Below, in pieces: positions 21,950-33,422 of a stretch of DNA of 64,000 nucleotides. The DNA is taken from positions 193,501-257,500 of the forward strand of contig CANJKZ010001148.1 in assembly GCA_947471745.1 (NCBI GenBank). Reading direction: 5' to 3'. The translations under genes and the position numbers were made by a program. Source of the DNA: Closterium sp. Naga37s-1. Lineage: Eukaryota > Streptophyta > Zygnematophyceae > Desmidiales > Closteriaceae. The notes beneath the pieces are model-generated. The model was not told the origin of the DNA. It saw only the letters and a list, made by a program, of their open reading frames with translations, and searched no databases. Every line of letters begins with the position of its first letter. Positions within the stretch are counted from its first letter, which is position 1.

Positions 21950-23689
21950 GATATGAGTTAACCTTGACTATTTGAGGAGTAACTGATGTATTGCCGAGGG
22001 ATGGGAGGAGGGCATGGATGCAAGCGGTGGTGAGCATGGTAGGAAACGAGTTACAGTGCCTGTGAGGATTTTGAGTAGTAACTGGGATCATCCACCAGCA
22101 ATAGATGTGGAACAAGATTAGATGACTATCACTGTCCGGTAGATGACTGTAGATTCTTGAAGAGGTTATCAATATCAATTGGCAACCGTTACATGATAAT
22201 AATTTAAGTCCAATGATAATCAATTAGCTATTTTCAGCAATAATCTGGTTGAGTTTTGTACATGGTTACAACAGTGTCATTGTAACATAAAATAGTCACA
22301 GGAAGAAATGAAAATCAACACTGTCATCGTAAGGGTTTTCCAATCCTGCATCTTCTCAAGTGCATCACACCTTTCCTTGAAACCGCAAAACGCCAGACCT
22401 TTCATGAGCCCCCCACACTAGCCAATAATGATACGAAAGGGTCTGCTGAAACCTGAATCATGAGTCATTTCCCAGCTGATATTAATACATCCGCTGACAG
22501 AAACCCAGTGCAGGAAGCGAGTGCAGCGCCCTTCCATTTGCCTCAACCAGTCAGTTGTTGCAGCCACCATTGCAGCCAGACAACCATGTCATGGCCACAC
22601 AACAGGTTAGAAAAAATGCTGAGCAGTGAAGCAATTTAAAAAAAATGTAGATTGTGTGCCCTGATGTGCTACTTAATTTCACTCTCAATCTAGTGCGTTC
22701 GTTTCCCCTTGCACGTTTGCAAGTTCAAAAGACGGAAGCACAGACCTGGGCAGTGGAGGGCAGGGAGGGGAGTGCAGTGCAGTGCTGTGGAGAGCAGAAA
22801 GCAGAGACGAGGCGAGTGCAGTCACGAGCAGTGACAGCAGCAAGCCGTGACGAGCAGAATGCAGTGACGAGCAGTGACGAGTAGTGACGAGAAGTGACGA
22901 GCAGAAAGCAGAGACGAGCAGAACGGAAGAGACAGCAGAGCGCAGGGCAGGACGCAGATAGCAGGCCGCCGAAGCAGCCGAAAATCATCAGAAGGCCGAT
23001 TCCATTGCTTATAACGCAGTCCACAAGCTAGGAGGTGCAGATAGACGACGCTGACAGAAGACGCAGCTAGCAGAAGAGATAACGAAGCAGGCAGTCATGG
23101 CTCTTCCTCTACAAGGAACTCCAGTGCCTCCTTGAAGCTATGTTAGAACGCAGCTCCGTAGCAGCTCTGAAGCAGCTCCGAAGCAGCAGGCGGCCATGTC
23201 ATCCTTCAGAACCCGCGCACAAAATTCCACTACGGAAGCACATCCGCTAATGCTCCGATTGCCTAACTGCGACTGCGGCTCCGGCGGCGGCGAGGAGAGG
23301 GGCTCCGCCTGAGGGACACGCAGAGGGACGTCATCACTTGGCGTCAGGCGAGCTAAGAAAGAGAGCCACAATCACAATGAAATCAAGGTGGCAGGTAGAT
23401 ATGGAGAGTACAAGGGAGAGTGGAAGGGTGAGGGACAAGACGTTTGCGCAGGGGGCTTGAAGGCGAGAAACGAGACGGAATGGAGACGCAAGCGTGGGAG
23501 GGGAAGGAGGGGGAGAGGAGGGGGAAAGGGGGGGAATGGGTGGGTGGGGGGGAAGGGCGGGGAAGAAGAGGGCAATAAGGAATAGAAAAGAGGGAGAAAG
23601 AAGTGAAGAGGGGAACGGGGAGGGCGTAGCGGCGGCCGCCATAGAAAGAAAACTGGGCCGATAAACGGTTCTCTGAAGCTCGCGAGCAC
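21950..23689. other. Intergenic region between convergent PUR4 and RSZ22-like genes
   Basis: Positions 21950-22680 are AT-richer and hold no supported gene, only the expected PUR4 3' end. At 22780-22930 lies an irregular repeat of AGTGACGAGC. From 23380 to 23600 the + strand is purine-rich (GGGGAGAGGAGGGGG type). No splice-compatible open frame was found. Confidence 0.6.
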
Positions 23690-24757
23690 TCACTCGTCAC
23701 GACGCGGGGACCCAGGAGCAGGGCTGCGGACGCGCGGGGGAGATCGGCTTCCGCGGCGCCTGTCCGGGGAAGGGCTCCGGCGACGGGCGGGGGAGGGGCT
23801 CCGGCGACGACCGGGGGACGGGCTCCGGCGGCGGGGAGACGGGCTCCTGCGCCGGGGGGAATCGTCCCTGACGGGCGGAGGCAGAAAAACGAAACATGAT
23901 CAGTTGGAACGCAAAAGAGATGGGATTGCACCAAATAACCGGCCGGCAAAATAGCGGGAGGCATGGATGGTCGAAGGAACAGGACCTACTTGCTGGTCAC
24001 GAGAGACGGGCATATAAAATCGGACGAGAAGCGAAGAGAAGCAGAAAACGGGAAAAATAAAACTGAAAACAAATTCGAGCGTGAAAGTGATAACAAGAAC
24101 GCTTTCGACTTGATTTTGCAGCTCACCTCTCGCGACCGTAATCCGGGCTTCGGCGATAGCGCGGAGGGCTGCGACCACGCGCTCCACCTCCACCTCCGCC
24201 TCCTCCTCCGACACGCATGCGACACTCGCGGGCGAAATGACCGGGTTCGCCGCACTCGTAGCATCGCATGTCGTCACCTCCCCTTCGCACAGGGACTGGA
24301 CCACCTCCACCTCCGCCAGAGGCACGTGAAAGCTCGACACGCCAGCCTTGCTTGCCTGATGTCACATAAACACAGGATGATAATTAGGATCATACGAATT
24401 ATTATCAAGTCTGATCGTATAAAAGATAAGAGTAGAGCTTCTACTTGACCATTAAACTAACTCTTATCTTACCGTTGAGAGCTCGGATAGCGTCTTGAGC
24501 ATCTCTGTGGTCGTCGAACTCAATAAACGCGAAGCCAGGTGGCTTTCTAGCGACCCACACACTGCACGTCAAGAACTTAATGTCAGAAAGTGGTGTATGA
24601 TTTCTCATAATAATAAAAGCGGTGACTTAACGGCAATAAATCGACGCGGTGAATCCTTGATTCGGTACCTTCTTAGAACGCCATAGCTTCGGAACTCGTC
24701 TTCAAGCTCTCGTTCCGTTGCACGGGGATCCAAATTACCAACATAGACCCGAGCCAT
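23690..24757 (-). CDS. RSZ22: RSZ22-like SR splicing factor with one CCHC zinc knuckle
   Basis: A nuclear pre-mRNA splicing factor of the plant RSZ (9G8-like) subfamily. Coding exons on the - strand are 24757-24669, 24561-24473, 24355-24127 and 23867-23690; phases agree and give 194 residues. Residues 1-70 form an RNA-recognition motif: RNP2 is VYVGNL near the N terminus and RNP1-like GFAFIEF follows. Next come a Gly-rich hinge, a CCHC knuckle ([14 protein letters not shown]) near 95-108, a second Gly-rich stretch, and an RS/SP tail with repeated RRRSPSP ending in RRDE. Upstream, a GTAAGT donor at about 24880 and an AG acceptor at about 24782 suggest a 5'-UTR intron. Architecture and length match the family (about 200 residues). 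No duplicated exons are seen in its introns, unlike PUR4. Confidence 0.94.
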
Positions 24758-25412
24758 GATTCCCGATCACACAAACAACACCTGCTAAAAACAACAGCAC
24801 TCCATCATTAGGTCTCTTACAAGCTAAACACGGCAATGGTGGAAACAAAACAACAACCTAGACAGGTAATTGATACTTACCAGTCGTTTTTGGCGATGAT
24901 GCTTTCCGAGGTTGAAACGACTATGATCAGGAATAGATTAATCGATCAGGGCTAAACCTCCAATACTACCTCCTAGGAAAGCCGAACAGGAGAGCGAGTC
25001 CTGAAAATGAACCACCAAACCCTCGTCTGTCGGACTTTGAACTGAGCTTCGCGTTATTGCGCGTCCCGATTTCAGAATACGACGTGCGCAGCAAGATTTT
25101 GGAACATAACCACTGCGGACAAAGTTACACTCAATGCAAAGTCCGGGACTGGTACTTGTGAGGAGAAGCTGGTTTTTGGCTTTGCTTACAAGGGTACAAG
25201 CCAGAAAATATGTATTAGCATATAAGTCGTACATTTCAACTTATACCAAACCCATGTACTAGGCTCAGGTACGTATATAGTATAGCCTTACAGCGCACAC
25301 AGTAGAACATGGAACTGATTGAGCGGCAAAAACAAAACTTTGTTAAGCGCCTATTCTAGTCTTCAGAATCACAAACCATTTGCCGCTTGAACGACAAAAA
25401 GGTGGTAATTCT
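24758..25412. other. Region between the two minus-strand genes
   Basis: This holds the likely promoter and 5' UTR of the RSZ22-like gene and the 3' flank of the LRR gene. The stretch 24900-25260 contains nothing I can assign; an open frame there on the - strand (24938-25234) has no recognisable feature. Confidence 0.55.
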
Positions 25413-28221
25413 TTATTCCACATCTAGCCCATCCATAACTTCCTCCCCCATGACCCTCTTCTCAACATAAGCACACTCTGGGGCCCCTGATTTTGGTCTA
25501 CACTCCACAAGCTGCCCTTTATTGTCACGTGCAGGGACGCTGTAGCAGGGGTGGGTGCACTGGCACTGGTAACCCAGCGGGGAAGGCACGAAGGGGATGC
25601 ACACTGCGTGCTTCGGGCAAGGGGAGATGGATGGGCAGCGCTTGCGAAGCAACTGGGGACCTGAGAGGAGGATGAGGGAAGGGAAGGGAGAAAAAGGTGG
25701 GTGGGGAAGGCAAGAAGACGGGGGAGAGAAGAGGGTTGGTCCAAGCAGCAGCAGTAATAACAGCACAGCGATGGGATTAACGGAAACATGCTGCATGCTG
25801 ATTGCTGAATGCGGTGGGCAACTAGATGGGGATGAGGACGGGCGAGGCAAACGGGGTAGATGGCCGATATTAAAGAAATAAAAATTCTGAGAAGATCATG
25901 AGGAAAAAAAGAACATGAATGGAGGAAAAGGGGAGACATCCATATGATGATAACCGTGAAGCAAGCAAGAAGGAAAAGAGACCAGCAAGAACAAGAGGAA
26001 AAGAACAACGAGATGAAACCCCTAACAAAAGAAGAGGCTCACCGCAACGACCCACTTCCCCGTCGTGGCACGCACACATCCACGGCAGCACATCGCCGTA
26101 CTTGAGTGCCGGACTGAGGATCATCGGGCGGCAAACTCCATTCCCTTCGCAGTACTCCCCCCGCCCGCTCGTTCCCCCACACAGCGCCTCCCCACACTGC
26201 TGCTCCGGCCGCTGCTGCTCCACAAGAGACGCCAGGTCCGGCACAGCCGAGCCTAAGCGAGGCCCGGCCGAGCCTGGATGGCTGGTTCGGGAGGCGAAGC
26301 AGGAGAAAAGGTCTTCTTTGGAGAAGCAGTTGAGAGAAAAGGAGGCGGGGGAGCAGAGGAGGGAGGTGCGGGGGAGGGAGCCTGAGAGGTAGTTGGAGGA
26401 GAGGGAGAGGATGGAGAGGAGAGGCGGGAGGCGTGATGGAACTCGGCCCGTGAGGCGGTTGCTTGATAGCAGTCTGAGAGATGATCACGGGAGAAAGGGA
26501 TGGCAATGGGAAGTAGAGTGGGGGAAAGGGAGAACGGATGGGGAAACGGATTGAGAAAGGGTGTCTTTCTGAGGAAGCACAAAAGGCACTTGAGAGGCGA
26601 ATAACAGGAAACGCATCAAACACGGGCCGCTGCAAGAATCTTCAAGATGAGTAGCTTAAAAATAGAGATACTCACAGTGCTGTGAGGCGTGGAAAGGCGG
26701 CGGTGATGGACGGCTGGATCCCGCCAAAGAGGAAATTGGAAGAGAGGTCCCTGAAGGGATGAGATGACACAGGGGGGATGCAAGTAGAGCAGGGAGATGA
26801 TTCTTGAAACAGTGAGAAAGAGAAAAGTCTAAGACAGGAGAACAGAGGGCGGTGAGAGGAGTGGCATGAGGATGGAAGAAGAGAGTGACGATAGTGAAGA
26901 TGGAATAACTGAAGGCGGAAGCAGGAATTACGACGTACAAGTGCTGTAAGTTGGTTAGTCCTTCGAGAGGCTTGATGAAGACGTCGAGTCGCTCTATAAT
27001 GAGATTTCTCTGCAGGTCACTGCAGGCAGGACACCACACAAGGCACGACGAGGGACACACAAGAGAGCAGGCGAGACGATTTGCAAGGTGCACGAAGAAT
27101 CATACAGAAACGATTGTTACAATCAGCAAGACACCCACTTTTGCAAAGCACACGCTTCAGGAATATCCGGTGACGTCAGCAAGGCGTGCTCCAAGCTTAC
27201 ATCTTGGTGAGTGACGTCAGCTTGGAGACGTCAAGAGGCAGATACCCCGTGAGGCCCTGTTGGGGGAACTCCATGCGGACGGGGTTCCCCCGCGCGTCAC
27301 ACGCCACCCCCGCCCACCCCGCGCGCCCCACTCCCCCCGCAGCAGCCTTCCCCCGCAGGGGGAACAACGGCTCCGCCGCCCCACCCACCGCCGCTGCCGC
27401 ACCCGTCGCTCCCCCCGGTTCCCCCGCCGTTTCTTCCCCGGATTCCGCCTCCCCCCGTTCCGCGGCGAGCGCGCAGTCCCCCGCGCCCGCCCAGTTGTAC
27501 TGTACGAGCTCGAGCGTGTTCTGCAGCTGCAGCAGCACGGGCACTGGGGGAAGGGGGAGGGGGAAGGTAGAGGGGGGAAGAGAGAAGAGGGAAGGAGGAG
27601 CGGAAGGGGAGAGAGGGAAGGGGAGAGAAGGAAGGGGGAACTTTGAGACGTCTCAAAAGCCCGCCCAGTTGTATTGCACGAGCTCGAGCGTGTTCTGCAG
27701 CTGCAGCAGCACGGGGACTGGAGGAAGTGGGAGGAAGGGGGAGAAGAGGGAAAGACGGGGAAGACGAAGGAGGGCAGGGAAGAGGAGGGGAGGGAAGGTG
27801 AGGGAGGGGAAGGGGAGGGGAGGGGAGGGGAGGGGGGTCGCACAGGCATGAGCGTATGGCCCGAGAAGGGTAGCAGCGGAAGGGCGAGAACCAGAGACAG
27901 CGTAGGACCGCATCCCAAGATGCAGCAGAGCAGAGACTCGGAATGCAGCAATCCCTCACCGGCGGACACGTTCATCGGGACTGTAAGCACCGGGACCGCC
28001 GCCGCCGCCGCCGCCGCCGCTGGCGCTGCAGCCGCAGACGTGGGGAAGCGAGAGGCCGATGACAGTACGAGGAGGAGGACCGCGAGACGGAGGGCGAAAA
28101 GAGCGGCTTCGGGCGGCGCGGCGGTACAAGTAGCGCGGCGAGCCTTTCCGAAAGGGGATTTTTTTAGCAAATGAGCGTTTTCGCCGGCAGCGGCGGCGTG
28201 ACGAACCGCGAATACCGCCAT
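25413..28221 (-). CDS. Secreted leucine-rich-repeat protein with Cys-rich EGF-like C terminus
   Basis: Exons on the - strand: 28221-27960, 27543-27201, 27019-26939, 26750-26676, 26473-26043 and 25660-25413; phases agree and give 479 residues. The N terminus has a basic stretch then a hydrophobic segment (ALRLAVLLLVLSSAS), read as a signal peptide or signal anchor. A long Ala/Gly-rich spacer leads to a WAGVACD motif typical of the LRR N-terminal cap. LRRs follow (KLTSLTKIDLQRN, GLTNLQHLDLSSN, RLTALLLSSNRLTG, LSLSSNYLSG), two of them on 72- to 81-nt exons as in plant LRR genes. The C terminus has about 16 cysteines in EGF-like spacing (YCEGNGVC, MCACHD, YQCQCTHPC) and no transmembrane helix or kinase. 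Probably extracellular; ligand unknown. A truncated copy of exon 2 lies in intron 1. The start could be a later Met, since the hydrophobic segment lies about 45 residues in. Confidence 0.8.
27487..27720 (-). repeat. Duplicated start of LRR-gene exon 2 around a palindrome
   Basis: The - strand segment that encodes VPVLLQLQNTLELVQYNWAG (27547-27487) is repeated at 27720-27658 with three or four differences. The upstream copy, after WAG, meets CTTTTGAGACGTCTCAAAG (27641-27659), a near-perfect palindrome, and then an in-frame stop. Both copies have a CAG acceptor. The copy would truncate the protein if used. Confidence 0.88.
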
Positions 28222-30993
28222 GGCGCGACCGTGAATCTTAAGGAGGGCAGAACGATGGTGCTGCTGCTGCTGTCAGTATGGCTCCTACGCGGCTGCTGTA
28301 GTAGCAGCGGCGGCAAAACTGTGACGAGGGTAGACCGAGCTGTTTCTTGGTACGAGCACACGAGTCGGTACGAGCACACGAGTCGGTACGAGCACACGAG
28401 TCGGTACGAGCACACGAGTCGGTACGAGCACACGAGTCACGCGTCGGGCTTTCCTGAGTCGCGCCAGGGTCGGAAATACTAACTCCACCGTGACAGGCTG
28501 TGTGACGAAAAAATGGATAGCGAGGGCTGGTTGAGATGGGTCAAAAGAAGTATGGGAAGCCACCGGTGCGCGTGGAAAGAAGCGAAGCGTGGCACTGGAA
28601 CTATGGAAAGGGGTCTTGCTGATTGGGGGAAATACACGGCACTACTAGTCTCCAACCTTGGTAGTACGTCTCGATCCAAGACTTTCAGGAACGAGGAAAA
28701 GCTGAGGGTTCCGACCGAATGAGCGCCAGGCCCTGAGTTTATTAGTACTAGTGGTGATGTATGTTCCCGGTGCGGACCTGGCGCGGCGTCAACGCTTTCC
28801 GTTGACCAGAGAAGCGTTTCAGGTGGTGGTTCTTTAGGCGGGGTGTGCTTACGCGGCGCGGGACCGATGATAGCTAACGATAACGACGATATGTCTCTCA
28901 AAAACGGACAAACGCTCAACTGGCGCCGGGGTAGCGCCGCGATGAGGCGAATCTCGGCCCGAAGCGCTAGTCGCAGGAGCGGGTTGCTCGCTTGACGAGC
29001 ACAGTGCCGCGACGGGACGGTTACTCGCTTGTGCAGGCTGTAAAATTACTACAGTACTACTCGTTGCGCTGCGATGGCGTAGTGACGCCGTCCTCGTCAA
29101 TCGCTTTTCGGCATCCGCGCCGCGTCGTCCCCCCGTGATGCTGCCTTTTGAGTCGACTCAACACTGATCGTTGCCGCGCTGCGCTGCGGTGGGTAGTGAC
29201 GTCGTCCTCGTCAATTGCTTTTCGGCTAGTACGTGTCGACCCCCTCTGATGCTGCTTCAAGAGCTTGACAAGAGAAGTTGGAGCGAAACAAATGGTCATG
29301 GGTCTTATCATGTCTTAGGCGCCTCAGAATTAGCAGGCTGCTCAGGAGACTGCTTGTGCTTCTGTTGAGCAGCAGACTGCTAGTCCTGCTGCTCCGCAAG
29401 TCAGCATTGAGAACCGCTCCGCCTTCGTGCACTGGTTGCGGCAGTCGACGCAAGTGGAGAAGCCGTCCGCTCGATGCGCCTCCCATCGCAGATAAGTCGT
29501 CAGATACTGTGAAGTTAGTTGTTTTTGTGCGGGAGTACTGTAAAAAACTCCGTCCGTAGTACAGTAATGTAGTGTCGATCCAGCAGCAAGAAGAAGGTTA
29601 GGAACAATGGGGGCATGCGAAAACAATATTTGTCGTGGGCGTCAAAACTCCTGATCTCGTTTTGGGAAGCATCAACTCGAAGTGGTTACAGTTCGGACAG
29701 TTGGGGTACAAACGCCCACAGGCAGAATGTGAATGCTGTTGCTGGAAGGAGGAACCAGAAGAAGCCAAAGCAGCTCGTTAGCTCGCACGGGCGAGCAGCA
29801 GATTCGCGGGATATTCGGCGCTGCAGATTCAGCAAGTCTGAAGCGTGTGGTGGATAAGAAGAATCGCGAGAAGGGGCACGTACAGACCGAATGGGGAAGA
29901 CCGAAACAGACGGAGAGTGTGAGAGGTTGCGGTGGAAAGGAAAGGCGGCGAGGTTGGGGGAGGAAGCTAAGGATGTGAGCAAAGGATGTGAGTTAGCGGG
30001 GCGGGTGGAGGGGAGGGGCGAGGAGCGGGGAAAGGTGGGGGAGAAGTAGGGGGAAAAGGGGGAAGTGGAGGGGAGACGGGGGGAAGAGTTTATGAAGGGG
30101 TTGGGAGAATGGAGAGGGGAAGGGGGATTCGAAACTACAGGCGCGGGTGGTTCTTCGGATGCAGGGGGAGAATGGTTGCTGCTGAATTCGGCTTGGGTTG
30201 CTGATCAAAGAATGCTGCGCAGGCGCTTCCCCCTCTTGCACTAGACGACAGACAACTGGCCCGCCAAGTACAGTCCTCGTAGAGTCCGCCCGCCAGCCCC
30301 GTCAACGCAAAATGTTGTCCATAAAGATATCCCCGTCAACGTCAATGGTCGACTGTATGTTGTCCGCAATTTCGGAATACATATTCAAAGTTCATATGGC
30401 GAATATTGTAATGGCATTTACTTAATGAATGTATTAATTTTACATAAATTTTTTCTTAGGCTATTCATTAAATTCAGGTTATTCAAACAAAACTTAAAAA
30501 ACAATTGTAACTTAATGTGTTTATTATCTCAACCGCAGGCAAATGACATATATGTATTGAAGCCTGGAACAAATTATGTATTGCGATTTCCACATGAACT
30601 TTGAACCTCGCATCATCAGTAACGAGGACTTTGAACAGCTCTGTGGTCTCGCGCAAGCGAAAATCTTTCCGCGCGAACGTGCCGAATACGCCTGTCGGTC
30701 AGTCGCCAAACGAACCACTGAGGGACAGTCTCTGTCGAGGCAATGCACCAAACGGCCGTCGAAGCGGCCTCGCGTGCGGGAACAAAAGAGGGAACCAAAA
30801 TTCGATTGTGCGATTCGTACGTTTGGGTGCTTCGGGAGTAGAGGTGTAATTTGTCTGATCACACCCCCACCACGTCAAACACCAGAACCTCTACATAATC
30901 AGCACGATAGTTGGAATCCTAATCTCAAACCTTTCGGTGCATCTTCATTCTTCAACCCACTTTGAACTACCTGACTGGATCTGACTTGCTACG
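28222..30993. other. Intergenic region with an 18-bp array and a palindrome-split duplication
   Basis: At 28348-28438 there are five units of GGTACGAGCACACGAGTC (18 bp). At 29062-29144 and 29169-29255 lies a direct duplication of about 85 bp (GTAGTGACG then CGTCCTCGTCAAT), separated by CCTTTTGAGTCGACTCAACA. Positions 29940-30130 are purine-rich on the + strand. Open frames of 60-130 codons exist on both strands but none has splice partners, composition or motifs that I can support. Confidence 0.6.
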
Positions 30994-32000
30994 ATGGCTT
31001 CAAAGGCTCTCATTGTGGCTCTCCTTGCCTCGTGTAAGATAGCATCATAGCCTCTTCTATCCCGTGATCACGACGTCTGCTTTTCTATTTGACGATAGAC
31101 TGACACCAGCTTTTGCTGAATGCAGTGGTAGGTATCTCGTACGCTGTGACAACAACGGATTTCTGTGCTGCGTCGCCTACTCAGGTACAGCGTCGATGCT
31201 TCTTTTTGCGCTTCAGAGGGTTGGCTAAGCAATAGACATCACATAACAAGTATCTCATTCTTTTGCAGTACTGCGACTTCCTCATCCAAGGGTCTACGGC
31301 AGTTCCGACTGTGAGCCTTCAAGTCTTCTCTGGAAACAAGATTCTCTCGGGAAAGCCTATTGTTTACAAGTAAGCTATTGCGAAATCGCTACATAGTCTT
31401 TCCCCATTATGTTTCGTTCAAATGATTTAACATTCGATTTTTGTGCATACGCAGGACTGGCGAGGGCATTAAGACAGCATACTCGTACCAGTGCACTTTC
31501 CCCAACGAGAAGGGCAAGGTAATCTCATGGACATGCTGCAAACACCTGTATTCGCTTATCGCAAACGGGCTGACATTATCTCGCTTAATGTTTTGCAGAA
31601 AGCTCGTACCGCATGCGGGAGCATGTTCCACTTCATGAGCCAAACCAGCAGCTGGAACGAAACGACTCTTGTTGGCAGCCACATGATCACCAAGCAGAAC
31701 CTGGACGTGAGTATCCTTTCTTCGGCGTTGTTTGGCTACCATTCGATTTTGTCCATGCTAACGGGTGTTCCATTGTTCCACAGAAATTCAAGAACAAGTG
31801 CGTGAAGATGCTTATTGATAACGTCATGCTCGCAAAGGGCGGCTGGGTAAACAACGGAGATGGGAAGGCCATGTACCCTCAGGTATGATATTCGCCTCCA
31901 ATCTAAGGTCAGCTTATGTTTGAGTCTTCAACACTTGTTCTTAACTGACTCTTCTTGACCTTTGCAGAGGAGACGCTGCGTGATGTTCCGCACTGCCTAA
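30994..32000 (+). CDS. Six-cysteine secreted protein, paralogue A
   Basis: Seven exons: 30994-31033, 31126-31184, 31269-31369, 31455-31518, 31599-31706, 31784-31882 and 31968-32000; all GT-AG and in phase, giving 167 residues. The first exon and part of the second encode a signal peptide (MASKALIVALLAS, then LVGISYA), cut likely after SYA. The mature protein has exactly six cysteines, one per exon 2-7: DFC, YCDF, QCTF, ACGS, KCVK, RCVM. Further motifs are GGWVNNGDGKAMYPQ and the C terminus RRRCVMFRTA. One sequon, NET, is present. I do not recognise the family. It is homologous to the genes at 33423 and 51288, with the same intron phases and three identical exon lengths (108, 99 and 33 nt) shared with paralogue B. 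Three disulfides and an extracellular role are inferred. Confidence 0.82.
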
Positions 32001-33422
32001 CGCAACCTGGCGTTACCAGCATTCTTGAGGCGCTTCGTGGCGTGGAGTAGATTGGCTCATTGCTTCATAGGCTGCTAGACTTAGGTTGCCTACTTGTTTT
32101 CTAATCGTAGCCTACATCGTCATACTGACTTGCGTCATAGCCGTGTCAGTCCATTTAGCTATGTATGTGACCATTAAGCCCATGAATGTTTGCAACAACA
32201 AAACACTAACCCAACAAAGGTATCTGCACGAAAAGACATGCAAAATCTTCCACCTTCACGCAGTGGGAGGGTACATCTCTCTAGTTGGTGCTTGTGCACA
32301 TCGTAGACAAGAGGATAACCACCGGACAAACCATTGAATTGCTGCCCTTTTCCCCTTCTCCACCTTTTCAATCTTGACCTGCTCCATGGGGTCATAGATT
32401 TTCCCTTACGATAAGGTAATATCGACTAAGCTTTAGTGTGGCAGGGCTGTATACATGTACAAATATTTTTGGCTTCCCCAAACATCATTATTGGCTTACC
32501 TACCGGCACTCTTGTACCAAATCTATGAAGTATCACATGCAACATCTATGCAAAATCACATGCTTCCTTGGTCCGTCCTGAGGACGTATGGAAAAGCAGC
32601 ACTGTTGTTCAGCCTATTTCTGGCACGAAGCAATCTTGATTTCAAGCCACTTTATAACCGAAGGCTTTGGCTAGCTTATTGAGACTTCAGCCAGATACAT
32701 TCTCAATTCCTCTTCTTTGTATAACCAGCGAAGCCCACCCATAAGAAGAGTAAACATGCTGTGTTTCTGATCCTTCCAAGCGTTAAGCATCAGCTTTATC
32801 TAAGCTTAGTATGAAATGTTTGAAGTAGGAAACATTGTTACCTGGTAGTATAATAGTTGTGGAAGAACAATCTACAGCATGATAATATTTGATTTCACAC
32901 GTTTACTCATGAAAAAATGTATTACACATTTACAGCATGTACCATACGTACGGTACGTATAAACACTTACTTTATTTTTCTTTTGCCACTGGTTCTGCAC
33001 CATGGTGGCGTCCAGTTCGCCCCAGGTTTTCAGTTTCGTGCCAAACATGTGTCAGCTCGAGTTGCGGTGTTCCACCAACTGCAGAGCTTGTGTCCCTTGG
33101 TCGATTCGTGAATCCCGATGTCGCGGCGCGGCCTTCCCCCGCCGCACGATTTGGCCTGTCCGATGCGATTGACATTCCCAGCCAGGACGCACAGGACAGA
33201 TCGACACAGCAGGTAATACCTAGGGCTACGACAATGCAGCGTGACAGGATGACAGAAAATTAGACTCGCGAGAGGAATTAGACGACGACAAGGTGACACA
33301 TATCAGACAGACATTCTTTGGGAGGAAGATATTATAGAAAGCTTGCAATATCAAGTACATTCATCTTACCCTCCTAGCGAACTGCGAGTGTTGTTTCTTC
33401 CACAAGGGACCAGAACCTGACC
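32001..33422. other. Spacer between paralogues A and B
   Basis: Holds the 3' flank of paralogue A and the upstream region of B. AT-rich stretches occur at 32440-32950. No gene, repeat array or clear TATA box could be supported. Confidence 0.5.

Noticed and set aside
27297-27959. Open frames covering intron 1 of the LRR gene on both strands
   Set aside because: They cross the duplicated exon fragment and GGGGAAGGG-type simple sequence. The splice-consistent reading on the - strand explains the region better.
30576-30965. 129-codon open frame just upstream of paralogue A
   Set aside because: No signal, motif or splice partner; it occupies the likely promoter of paralogue A.
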